Assembly (NCBI GenBank): GCA_025997475.1
Contig: BNUQ01000002.1
Span: 1 to 64,000, forward strand
Length of the DNA: 64,000 nucleotides
Direction of reading: 5' to 3'
DNA from: Planctomycetales bacterium
GTDB taxonomy: Bacteria > Planctomycetota > SZUA-567
In this document: piece by piece, positions 33,010 through 40,941 of the stretch
How the letters are laid out: each line of letters starts with the position of its first letter
Position numbering within the stretch: position 1 is the first letter of the stretch
Notes under the pieces: model-generated
The model's input: the letters and a program-made list of their open reading frames with translations, nothing else
Database searches by the model: none
What the model was told of the DNA's origin: nothing
Made by a program: the position numbers and the translations under genes

Positions 33010-33156
33010 CCAAGAGCGAGCAAATTTTCGGGTCTAATTTTCCGTCCCGCAAGGAAAAATGACGAAGCAATACCGAGAGTATTGCAAGGAATTTTGACGT
33101 AGCGGGACGAAAAATTAACCGAAAAGATGCCGCGAATTGGTTGTCGAACAGGTCTA
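32994..33156. mobile_element. 163-bp near-palindromic MITE-like element (copy 2, inverted)
   Basis: Ends TAGACCTGTTCGATAACCA and TGGTTGTCGAACAGGTCTA, interior GCAATACCGAGAGTATTGC. Same length as the copies at 24331 and 62870 but in reverse orientation. Inserted at the 3' end of the antitoxin-like gene, upstream of a hybrid kinase gene. Confidence 0.9.
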
Positions 33157-33193
33157 ATGTCGGTTAGACGTTTTTTCGTTTTAGGAATTACTT

Positions 33194-35449
33194 ATGAACA
33201 TCGAAAACAACAAATTGTTGCTTTTTATCGGCGGCGGCGCGCTGGTCGGCATTTTGCTGTTCCCGTTGTTGTCGCGTTCGGCGACGTTTAATATCGTCGC
33301 CGATATTGTCTTTATCGCGCTGATTATCCTGCTGTTGCTGAAACTCCGCCGCACCGTCGGTCTGTTGGGGCGCGAGAAAACGCACCTTGACCAACTCGTC
33401 AAAATCCGCACCGCGCAACTCGAAGAACAAACCGCCAGAGCGCAGGCGGTGAACGAAGCCAAATCGACTTTCCTCGCCCAAATGAGCCACGAAATCCGCA
33501 TTCCGATGAACGTCATCATCGGCATCAGCGAACTCGCGTTGCGGGAGGCGAACAACCCGGCGCTGTCCGAATACATCGGCAGTATCAAACAAGCCGGCTC
33601 CAACCTGCTCTCCATCATCAACGACATTTTGGACTTCTCCAAAATCGAAGCCGGCAAAATGGAGATTGTGCCGGTGGACTATCAATTCTCCGTCCTGCTG
33701 AACGACGTGATTAACATCGTGCGGATGCGCATCGCGGAAAAATCGCTTCGCTTCGTGATTCGGGTCGATAGCGCCCTGCCCGCCACGATGACCGGCGATA
33801 TGACGCGGCTTCGGCAGATATTGTTAAACCTGCTCAGCAACGCGGCGAAATACACGCACCATGGGCATATTTTATTGGGCGCCGAAGGCAAAATGCGCGC
33901 GGACGGACAATTTCTGCTGGTGGTTACCGTCGCCGACACCGGCGTCGGCATCAAGCCGGAGGATATGAACAAACTGTTTCAGGATTTCAGCAAACTCGAC
34001 TACAACATCGACGGTAGCGGTTTAGGACTAAGCATCGCGCAAAATCTCACGCGGCTGATGGGCGGCACGCTGACGGTCGAGAGCGTTTTCGGACAGGGAA
34101 GCACTTTCACGCTGACCGTGCCGCAAACTATCAAAGACCACAGTCCCCTCGCCACGGTGGAAAATCCCGCCGGCAAAAGCGTGCTGTTGTATGAAAGACG
34201 GCGGGTGTATGTGGAGCCGATGGTTTATATGTTGAAAAAATTGGGTGTGGAAAGCACGGCGACGGTAACGTTGGCGGATTTCCTCCACGCCTTGCGCTGG
34301 GAACGACCGGCGTTCGTGTTTGTCCCGACCGCCCTCTTCGCGGAAGTGCGACTGGAAATCGCCAACTATCCGAATGTAACGCCGGTGTTGCTCACAAATT
34401 TCGGCGAGCCGCCCGCGTATCCGCAAATCCCCTCGCTCGTTATACCGGCGCATTTGGTCGCCATCGCCAACATCCTGAACGGGCGCAGTGAAAAACAGCA
34501 TCAGAATTTTTCCGCCCCCGCCCGCTTCACCGCGCCCGCCGCGCGGGTTCTGGTCGTGGACGACATCAGTTCCAACATCATCGTCGCCTCCGGTCTAATG
34601 GCGCCCTACAAAATGCAAATCGACACCTGTATGTCGGGCGGGGACGCGGTGCGCAAGGTCGAGGAAACGCCCTACGACTTGGTGTTTATGGACCATATGA
34701 TGCCGGACGTTGACGGCATCGAAGCCACCAAACGGATTCGGGCGCTCGGCGGTGCCTGGGAAAATCTGCCGATTATCGCGCTGACCGCCGACGCCGTTTC
34801 GGGGATGCGGGAAATGTTTTTGAGCAACGGGATGAACGACTTTCTCTCCAAACCGATTGAAATGGAGAAACTGCACGCCATTCTGTCCCAATGGATAAAA
34901 CCGGAAAAACAACTGCAAAGCGACGCGTCGGCGCCGGAAAAAAGCGACTCGTCGCGTAGCGCCTCGTCGCGCAACGCTTCGGCTCGCGGCTACTCGTCGC
35001 GCGACGACTCGTCGCGTAGCGGTGAGCGGCGCAACGACGGCGCGTGCATTATGTTGTCCGAACGGCGGTTGCCGGCGGTCAAGGGCATCGATGCCGTGTT
35101 GGGATTGGCGCGCGTCGGCGGCGAGCGCGAGGCGTATTTGCTGGCGCTCGATTTTTACCGGCAGGACACGCGGTCTAACGTCGAGGCGCTTAAACTCCAC
35201 CACCGCGCGGGCGACTATAAAAATTTCACTATCCAAATGCACGCCCTGCAAAGCGCCGCCGCGTCGATTGGCGCGCCGGTCTTGTCGGAACGGGCGACGG
35301 CGTTGGAAAACGCCGGACGGGAAGGCAAAAAAGAATTTATCGCCGCGCACCTCGGAATCTTTATGACGGAAATAGACGCGGTCCTGACGGAATTGGACGC
35401 CTTCTTTGAGGAATCGCCGACGAATTCGGAGTTGAAAGCTAAAAGTTAA
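33194..35449 (+). CDS. Hybrid sensor histidine kinase with REC and HPt domains, no periplasmic sensor
   Basis: 751 residues. Two N-terminal membrane helices (~8-27, 33-50) with almost no loop, a short coiled coil, HisKA (AQMSHEIRIPMN), HATPase_c (NLLSNAAKYT, DTGVGI, GSGLGLSIAQN), a degenerate receiver-like segment (~310-430), a full receiver (VLVVDDISSN, FMDHMMPDVDG) and an HPt-like C-terminus (QMHALQSAAASIGA, His kept, the usual Lys replaced by Gln). An SSRSASSRNASARGYSSRD low-complexity linker of 12-bp repeats separates REC and HPt. The kinase core resembles the preceding hybrid kinase; likely an old duplication. The last residues (ELKAKS) derive from a repeat arm. Confidence 0.92.
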   Translation: MNIENNKLLLFIGGGALVGILLFPLLSRSATFNIVADIVFIALIILLLLKLRRTVGLLGREKTHLDQLVKIRTAQLEEQTARAQAVNEAKSTFLAQMSHEIRIPMNVIIGISELALREANNPALSEYIGSIKQAGSNLLSIINDILDFSKIEAGKMEIVPVDYQFSVLLNDVINIVRMRIAEKSLRFVIRVDSALPATMTGDMTRLRQILLNLLSNAAKYTHHGHILLGAEGKMRADGQFLLVVTVADTGVGIKPEDMNKLFQDFSKLDYNIDGSGLGLSIAQNLTRLMGGTLTVESVFGQGSTFTLTVPQTIKDHSPLATVENPAGKSVLLYERRRVYVEPMVYMLKKLGVESTATVTLADFLHALRWERPAFVFVPTALFAEVRLEIANYPNVTPVLLTNFGEPPAYPQIPSLVIPAHLVAIANILNGRSEKQHQNFSAPARFTAPAARVLVVDDISSNIIVASGLMAPYKMQIDTCMSGGDAVRKVEETPYDLVFMDHMMPDVDGIEATKRIRALGGAWENLPIIALTADAVSGMREMFLSNGMNDFLSKPIEMEKLHAILSQWIKPEKQLQSDASAPEKSDSSRSASSRNASARGYSSRDDSSRSGERRNDGACIMLSERRLPAVKGIDAVLGLARVGGEREAYLLALDFYRQDTRSNVEALKLHHRAGDYKNFTIQMHALQSAAASIGAPVLSERATALENAGREGKKEFIAAHLGIFMTEIDAVLTELDAFFEESPTNSELKAKS

Positions 35450-35458
35450 AAGTTGAAA

Positions 35459-35823
35459 TTCATGTTACGCGATTTTGATAATTTATTCCGCCAGTCGCCC
35501 CAACGGGGCGAAATATATCAGCCTATGGTAAGCGGCGACGCTCTATCAGCCGCGCCACCATAGGTAAAGACGGCGCGAAGCGCCAACCGCAATTGGACGG
35601 TTCGCCGCGCTTTTGCGAACCGCTTTCGCCGCCAATGGCGGCGAGATGCCGCCTAACGGCGGAACTGTCGGATGGTTCGCTCCGCGAACCGCTACCTATG
35701 GTGGCGGCGCCAAGAGCGTGCGCCTTACCCTGGGCTGATATGTTTTGCGCTTTCAGCGCGATTAGCGGAGTTTTTTCAAATTCTTCGTTGCAACAGCACC
35801 AACGAAGACCGCGTAACCTGAGG
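35459..35823. repeat. Large mosaic intergenic element, CGCGTAAC family (copy with CCATAGG blocks)
   Basis: From TTCATGTTACGCG to CGCGTAACCTGAG, the same termini as the 3770 and 18934 elements. The interior is different: GCCCCAACGGGGCGAAATAT, CAGCCTATGGTAAGCGGCG, CCACCATAGGTA, GGACGGTTCGCCGCG and TTACCCTGGGCTGATATG. A related inverted copy lies at 38100. The region up to 35882 holds only this and the leader of the glycosyltransferase gene. Confidence 0.8.
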
Positions 35824-35882
35824 TTAAAAGTTGCGGTTCTTAAATTTCTTAAACTCCATTAAAACCCTTAATCCGCCTTTTT

Positions 35883-36728
35883 ATGCCGTCCCTCACTGTC
35901 ATCACCGTCTGCCGCAATATCGCCGCCGAAATCGACGACACGTGCGCGAGCGTGGTCCGGCAAACTTTTCAGGATTTTGAATGGCTTGTCGTTGACGGCG
36001 CTTCGACCGACGGCACCTTGGACGTGTTGGAAAAATATCGCACGCGCATCACGCGGCTGATTTCGGAGCCGGACACCGGCATTTATAACGCGATGAATAA
36101 AGGCATTCGCGCCGCGGCCGGCGAATATCTGCTGTTTCTCAACGGCGGTGATTATTTGGCGAGCGACACCGTGTTGGCGGCGGTCTGGGCAAGCGGCGCG
36201 CTCGGCGGCGCCGATATTATTTACGGCAATACATTATTTCGGACTGCCGATAAAGTCGAAAACGGAATTACGCCCCCCCCCCCGTCGCTTATTTCCAAAA
36301 TTTATTTTGTCAAAGGATGGCTCGGTCATCAAAGTTTTATTCGACGGGAATTATTTACTCGTTACGGTCTTTACGACGAAACTTATCGTATCGGCGCCGA
36401 TGCAGAAAAGTGGGTTGTTTTCGCGGCAAACGGTTGTTCGTTCGCCCAAATAGACACGACCATAGCAATTTTTCGGACGAACGGCGCGTCTTGCGCGCCC
36501 GCCAATCGCTCGTTAGTGCGGGCGGAAAAGCGCCGGATACGCCAAAAGCATTTTTCCGCCGCCGAAATCGCCGCCGGCAGAAAATTGCACAACGAAATTT
36601 ACGGCTATCAAACGCTTCGTTCGTGGTGGCGGGGAATTTTTTCGGTTACGCAAACCGCCGACGGCGCGAAAACCAAATACAACTTTTGCGGCTTGCCGCT
36701 GTTGAAAATCAAACGCGCTTCCCCGTAA
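35883..36728 (+). CDS. Family 2 glycosyltransferase with an in-frame C11 tract
   Basis: 281 residues. GT2 fold: SLTVITVCRNIAAEID, VVDGASTDGTLDVLEKY, SEPDTGIYNAMNKGI, the FLNGGDYL metal-binding D-x-D equivalent, GHQSFIRRELF and ADAEKWV. It resembles WcaA/PGL-type transferases that decorate surface polysaccharide. Codons ~131-134 (Thr-Pro4) are built from eleven consecutive C residues; a slip of one base would truncate the protein in the middle, so expression could be phase-variable. The frame is open in this sequence. No other glycan genes are adjacent; ilvA follows 82 bp later. Confidence 0.9.
   Translation: MPSLTVITVCRNIAAEIDDTCASVVRQTFQDFEWLVVDGASTDGTLDVLEKYRTRITRLISEPDTGIYNAMNKGIRAAAGEYLLFLNGGDYLASDTVLAAVWASGALGGADIIYGNTLFRTADKVENGITPPPPSLISKIYFVKGWLGHQSFIRRELFTRYGLYDETYRIGADAEKWVVFAANGCSFAQIDTTIAIFRTNGASCAPANRSLVRAEKRRIRQKHFSAAEIAAGRKLHNEIYGYQTLRSWWRGIFSVTQTADGAKTKYNFCGLPLLKIKRASP
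36273..36283 (+). repeat. Poly(C)11 tract inside the glycosyltransferase gene
   Basis: Eleven C residues in the coding strand, in frame as Pro-Pro-Pro-Pro(CCG). Together with the G11 tract at 32484 it is one of the two homopolymers of this length I noticed. Confidence 0.95.
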
Positions 36729-36810
36729 AAAGTGTTGCCGGTTGGGTGTGGTGAATTAGAATGCGCCGCTTGTCTTTACCGTTTCAATCTCCCTCCACCT
36801 TATTGATATT

Positions 36811-38016
36811 ATGTCTTTGACTTTAGAAAAATTTCAGCAAGCCGCGCGGGTGGTCAATGCCGTTATTCTCGAAACCGGTCTGGTTTTCAGCAAACATTTT
36901 TCGCAACAGACCGGCAACAAGGTCTGGTTCAAGCCGGAAAATATGCAGTTGACCGGCGCGTATAAAATTCGGGGCGCGTTGTATAAAATTTCGCTTCTCT
37001 CCGAGACCCAACGTAGCCGCGGACTAATCACCGCGTCCGCCGGCAACCACGCGCAAGGGGTCGGCTATGCCGCGCAACATTTCGGGGCAAAAGCCACTAT
37101 CGTGATGCCGGAAACGACGCCGTTAGTAAAAGTCAATAACACCAAGGCATACGGGGCGAAGGTGGTGTTGCACGGAAATCTTTACGACGACGCTTACGCG
37201 CACGCCGTTCAACTCGCCGAAAAAAACGGCTACGAATTCGTTCATCCTTTTAACGATTTAGACATCGCCGCCGGTCAAGGAACGCTTGCCTTTGAGATTT
37301 TGCAATCATTACCGCAAACCGACGTGATTCTGGTGCCGATTGGCGGCGGCGGGTTGGCGGCGGGTTTGGCGACGCTGGCGAAAACGCTCAAACCGGAAAT
37401 CAGCGTAATTGGCGTCGAGCCCGCCGGAGCGGACAGTATGCGGGTTTCCGTGAAAGCCGGCAAGGTAACCTCGCTACACAAGGTTGAGACCATTGCCGAC
37501 GGCGTGGCGGTGCGGACGCCGGGCGACATCGTTTTTCCGTTTATCCAAAAATACGTTGACGACATCATCACCATCGAGGACAAAAAATTAGTCGATGTGT
37601 TTCTCGATATGATGGAGAGTCATAAAATGATTGTCGAGAACGCCGGTTTGCTCGCGGTGGCGGCGTTGAAATATCTCAACGTCAAGGACAAGAACGTGGT
37701 GGCGCTGTTGAGCGGCGGCAATATGGACGTGATTTCGATTTCATCGTTAGTCCAGCACGGCTTGCGCAATCGGGGGCGGATTTTCACGTTCAGCGTTCGT
37801 CTGCCCGACCGTCCGGGCGAACTGCATCGCATTTCGGGGATTATCGCCAGAGAACGCGGCAACATTGTGGAAATGCAACATAATCAGTTTGTTGATATTA
37901 ACCGCAACAGCGAAAAAGGAACCGAACTGGTATTAACCCTCGAGACCTTCGGGCACGAACATAAACACGAGATTCTTACCGCCCTGTCGCAAGAAGGTTA
38001 TCAAACCACGCTGTGA
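36811..38016 (+). CDS. ilvA: Threonine ammonia-lyase
   Basis: 401 residues. A PLP-dependent enzyme converting threonine to 2-oxobutanoate, the first committed step to isoleucine. Signatures: FKPENMQLTGAYKIRGA (PLP lysine in GAYKIRG), SAGNHAQGVGYAA, the GGGGLAAG phosphate loop and VALLSGGNMD. A C-terminal ACT domain (~325-401, FSVRLPDRPGELHRISGII) makes it the short TdcB/IlvA form found in many bacteria. A strong terminator follows directly. ilvD lies 25 kb away. Confidence 0.93.
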   Translation: MSLTLEKFQQAARVVNAVILETGLVFSKHFSQQTGNKVWFKPENMQLTGAYKIRGALYKISLLSETQRSRGLITASAGNHAQGVGYAAQHFGAKATIVMPETTPLVKVNNTKAYGAKVVLHGNLYDDAYAHAVQLAEKNGYEFVHPFNDLDIAAGQGTLAFEILQSLPQTDVILVPIGGGGLAAGLATLAKTLKPEISVIGVEPAGADSMRVSVKAGKVTSLHKVETIADGVAVRTPGDIVFPFIQKYVDDIITIEDKKLVDVFLDMMESHKMIVENAGLLAVAALKYLNVKDKNVVALLSGGNMDVISISSLVQHGLRNRGRIFTFSVRLPDRPGELHRISGIIARERGNIVEMQHNQFVDINRNSEKGTELVLTLETFGHEHKHEILTALSQEGYQTTL

Positions 38017-38047
38017 AAAAAGTCCGGTTGGCACCAACCGGACTTTT
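38017..38047 (+). terminator. Terminator of ilvA
   Basis: AAAAAGTCCGGTTGG / CCAACCGGACTTTTT, a perfect stem with a minimal loop starting right after the TGA stop codon, ending in T5. Confidence 0.9.
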
Positions 38048-38099
38048 TCAGTTTTGCAAAGTTAGCGGGCGGTGAAAGAGCAATTAAAAATTACAAATT

Positions 38100-38472
38100 A
38101 AGAACTCACGTTATGCGGTCTTCGTCGGTGCAGTTGCAACGAAGAATTTGAAAAATCTCCGCCAGTCCGCGCTGAAAGCGCGAAACATATCAGCCTATGG
38201 TAAGGCGCACGCTCTTCGCGCCGCCACCATAGGTAGCGGTTGATTGATAAAACCATCCGACAGTTCCGACGCGTGGTTTGCGGCGGCAAACGCGTCGGCG
38301 GCGAGAGCGGTTCGCCCAAACGCGGCGAACCGTCCAATTTCGGATGGCGCTTTGCGCCGTCTTTACCCAGGGTGGCGCGGCGGTAGAGCATCGCCGCTTA
38401 CCCTGGGCTGATATATTTCGCCCCGTTGGGGCGGACTGTCGGAATGATTATCAAATTCGCTTCGCGTCTTAA
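38100..38472. repeat. Large mosaic intergenic element, inverted copy with CCATAGG and CCCTGGG blocks
   Basis: Begins AACTCACGTTATGCGGTCTT and contains ATATCAGCCTATGGTAAGG, CCACCATAGGTAGCGG, GGTTCGCCC..GGCGAACC, TTACCCAGGG and TTACCCTGGGCTGATATAT, and GCCCCGTTGGGGC. It corresponds to the 35459 element in the other orientation with rearranged modules. AATTGTTAATTG arms follow to 38510. Confidence 0.8.
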
Positions 38473-38538
38473 TTGTTAATTGTTAATTCTTAATTGTTAA
38501 TTGTTCCGCGGCGCCAATAACCCCCAAGGGAAAAAACC

Positions 38539-39357
38539 ATGTCGGACGCGCTGATAACTTTGGACGAGGTGCATAAATCCTTCGGCGCCGTAACCGTGTT
38601 GCGCGGGTTGACGCTGACCGTTCAACGCGGCGAAACGTTGGTCGTCATCGGGCAGTCCGGCGTCGGCAAAAGCGTAACCCTGCGCCTGTTTCTCGGACTG
38701 CTCGCGCCGACGACCGGCGAATGCCGCTTTCAAGGGCGCGACATCGCGGCGATGGACGAAGACGATTTGACCGAATTGCGCTCGCATTTCGCGATGTTGT
38801 TTCAGAACGGCGCGTTGTTCGACAGTATGACGATTGCGCAAAATATCGCGTTTCCGGCGCAGTTGCGCGGCGTAAAAAACCGCGACGAGTTGCAGGGCAT
38901 CGTCGAAGAAAAATTGTATCAGGTCGGTTTGGGCAAGGCGCGGTTTCCCGATATGCCGGACAAAATGCCGTCGATGGTGTCGGGCGGTCAGCGAAAACGC
39001 ATCGCGCTGGCGCGGGCGCTGGCGCAAGAGCCGGAAATAATGTTGTATGACGAGCCGACGACGGGTTTAGACCCGATTATGAGCGACGCGGTGGCGGATT
39101 TGATTATCGCGACGCGGCAACATCTGGCGCACAAAAATCTGACCAGCATCGTCATCACGCACGATATGCAGGTCGCGTTCAAGACCGGCGACCGGATTAT
39201 TATGCTGAACGCCGGCGTCATCGCCGCCGCCGGCACGCCGGACTATTTCCGCGAAATCAGCGCCCGCCCCGACGCCGACGGAATGAGCGAAAAAGAATTG
39301 ATGATAAGGCAATTCGTGCGCGGCGAAGCCCGCGGACCGATTCAGGCGGTGCAGTAA
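38539..39357 (+). CDS. mlaF: ABC transporter ATP-binding protein, MlaF type
   Basis: 272 residues. A single nucleotide-binding domain: Walker A GQSGVGKS, Q-loop FQNGALFDSMTI, signature SGGQRKR, Walker B IMLYDEPTTGLDPI and H-loop ITHDM. The ALFDSMTIAQNIAFPAQL segment and the C-terminal QFVRGEARGPI stretch are characteristic of MlaF/TtgA, the ATPase of the Mce-type phospholipid transporter that keeps outer-membrane lipid asymmetry. The permease mlaE and Mce protein mlaD are not adjacent. This supports a diderm envelope. Confidence 0.88.
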   Translation: MSDALITLDEVHKSFGAVTVLRGLTLTVQRGETLVVIGQSGVGKSVTLRLFLGLLAPTTGECRFQGRDIAAMDEDDLTELRSHFAMLFQNGALFDSMTIAQNIAFPAQLRGVKNRDELQGIVEEKLYQVGLGKARFPDMPDKMPSMVSGGQRKRIALARALAQEPEIMLYDEPTTGLDPIMSDAVADLIIATRQHLAHKNLTSIVITHDMQVAFKTGDRIIMLNAGVIAAAGTPDYFREISARPDADGMSEKELMIRQFVRGEARGPIQAVQ

Positions 39358-39369
39358 GCAAGGAGGAAA

Positions 39370-39660
39370 ATGCGACCGCTAAAATTTGAATGGGATAATC
39401 GCAAAGGCGAAGCCAACAAAAACAAGCACGGCGTTTCGTTTGAGGAAGCGCAGACCGTGTTTTTCGACCCGCACGCCAAAGTAATTTTTGACGACGAACA
39501 TTCGCTTGACGAAGAGCGTTTTGTTATTTTGGGATTAAGCCGGAAAACTCGGTTGCTGATTGTTTGTCATTGCTACCGCGCCGACGGCGACACCATTCGT
39601 ATAATTTCCGCCCGCAAAGCGACTACCGGTGAAACTCGACAATACCGCGACGCTGATTAA
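39370..39660 (+). CDS. brnT: BrnT-family toxin
   Basis: 96 residues with the BrnT pattern: FEWDNRKGEANKNKHGVSF, EEAQTVFFDP, the H-S-L-D-E-E-R-F-V-I-L-G segment, and the C-terminal IRIISARKATTGE with Tyr near the end. BrnT is a RelE-fold ribonuclease of type II toxin-antitoxin systems. AAGGAGG precedes the ATG. It lies 12 bp after mlaF and 16 bp before its antitoxin. It appears intact. Confidence 0.92.
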   Translation: MRPLKFEWDNRKGEANKNKHGVSFEEAQTVFFDPHAKVIFDDEHSLDEERFVILGLSRKTRLLIVCHCYRADGDTIRIISARKATTGETRQYRDAD

Positions 39661-39676
39661 AGAGGAGGAACCGACC

Positions 39677-39886
39677 ATGAAAACGGAATACGATTTTTCC
39701 CACGCTGTCGGCAATCCTTACGCGCAAAGATTGCATCGGCAAATAACGCTGAACCTTGACGCCGACGTCTGGGCGTATTTTCAGCAACAAGCGGAACTCG
39801 CCAGCATCCCCTGCCAAGATTACCTCAATTGGTGTCTTGCCGATTGCGCCGAACGCCGCCAAACGCCGGCGCTGTCGGCGAAATGA
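39677..39886 (+). CDS. brnA: BrnA-type antitoxin
   Basis: 69 residues. MKTEYDFSHAVGNPYAQRL followed by a ribbon-helix-helix-like segment (QITLNLDADVWAYFQQQAEL, IPCQDYLNWCL). The KxEYDFS..NPY start is typical of antitoxins paired with BrnT; BrnA-type proteins neutralise BrnT and repress the operon. AGGAGG about 9 nt before the ATG fixes the start; the open frame begins earlier inside brnT. The sigma factor gene starts 18 bp downstream, so read-through regulation is possible. Confidence 0.88.
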   Translation: MKTEYDFSHAVGNPYAQRLHRQITLNLDADVWAYFQQQAELASIPCQDYLNWCLADCAERRQTPALSAK

Positions 39887-39904
39887 AAATCCACGGAGGG
39901 CGGT

Positions 39905-40732
39905 ATGCGCGACGACGACTTGCACGAATATATGAACACGCTCGCGGATTTGCCGCCGCTGAACGAAGCGGAAGAAATCGCCGTCGTCGAAAAAATGGCG
40001 CGCGGCGACGCCGCGGCGCGCGAGTTGTTAATTTTGCGCAATCTGCGCTTGGTAGTGTCGTTGGCGAAAAAATTTCCCGTTCACGATTTGTCGTTTTTGG
40101 AATTGATTTACGAGGGTAACTACGGCTTAATCAAAGCGGTTGACCGTTTCCGGCTCGGCAAAAACACGCGCTTCGCCACTTATGCGACGCGCTGGATTAC
40201 GCAAAGTATCGGGCAGGCAATCAAAGAGCGGCGGCGGCGCATTCACGTGTCGCACGAAATGTTTCGCACCACCGCCGCGTGGCGACGCGCCCGCCACGAC
40301 TTGACGCGCGAATTGGAACGCGAGCCGACGACCGAAGAAATCGCCGCCCGCCTCGATTTACCCGCCGATAAAATTCTCCCGACCCTCGACGCGCTCGCCG
40401 CCCTGCGCGGCACGTCGAGCGAAGAAAGTATCGACTGGCAACCGACGGCGGACCGTCAAAACGAACCGCTCGCCAGAATGATGTCCGGCGGCGAAAGCGG
40501 CGACGGTCTCGGTCCCGCCGACGAGCGCAAATTCCGTATTTTATTGGAGTGTTTGGACGAGCGCTCGGCGTTGGTGTTGCGCCTGCGCCTCGGTTTGGAC
40601 GGACGGAAAAATTTGACGTTGGAGGAAGTCGCCGCCAAAATGCCCGGACACGCCCACACCCGCGAACGGGTGCGCCAATTGGAACGCGACGCGCTCGCCG
40701 AAATTTTGCGGATACTGCGAGAGGACAATTAA
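39905..40732 (+). CDS. Sigma-70 family RNA polymerase sigma factor
   Basis: 275 residues: region 1.2 (DLHEYMNTLADLPPLNEAEE), region 2 (NLRLVVSLAKKF, LSFLELIYEGNYGLIKAVDRF, TRFATYATRWITQSI), region 3 (IHVSHEMFRT, LEREPTTEEIAARLDLP) and region 4 (LRLRLGLDGRKNLTLEEVAA, TRERVRQLERDAL helix-turn-helix). It lacks region 1.1, so it is an alternative (group 2/3) factor of RpoH/RpoS-like layout; the LIYEGNYGL stretch deviates from the usual LIQEGN.GL. GGAGG lies 5 nt before the ATG. The final Asn and stop codon fall within a repeat-like ACAATTAAC. Confidence 0.9.
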   Translation: MRDDDLHEYMNTLADLPPLNEAEEIAVVEKMARGDAAARELLILRNLRLVVSLAKKFPVHDLSFLELIYEGNYGLIKAVDRFRLGKNTRFATYATRWITQSIGQAIKERRRRIHVSHEMFRTTAAWRRARHDLTRELEREPTTEEIAARLDLPADKILPTLDALAALRGTSSEESIDWQPTADRQNEPLARMMSGGESGDGLGPADERKFRILLECLDERSALVLRLRLGLDGRKNLTLEEVAAKMPGHAHTRERVRQLERDALAEILRILREDN

Positions 40733-40733
40733 C

Positions 40734-40926
40734 AACTCATGTTACGCGCGCCAAAAAATAGCAACTGATTTGACAAAAATAAAATCCTTAAAAAACGCCG
40801 TAGGCGTTTAATTTGAATAACGTCAAGCGACACGCGCTATCGTCGCGCCGGTCGGGGATATTCACCTTAAGCCCATGGCGGGGCTTTTAGCGGAGTTGAT
40901 GATGACAAAATCGCGTAACCTGAGTT
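40734..40926. repeat. Mosaic intergenic element, inverted short copy
   Basis: 193 bp from AACTCATGTTACGCGCG to CGCGTAACCTGAGTT, containing AAAAAACGCCGTAGGCGTTT, a TCGTCGCGCCGGTCGGGG block and GGGGCTTTTAGCGGAGTTG, the reverse complement of modules seen at 3770 and 18934. It begins two bases after the sigma factor stop codon. Confidence 0.85.
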
Positions 40927-40941
40927 ATCAATTGTTAATTG

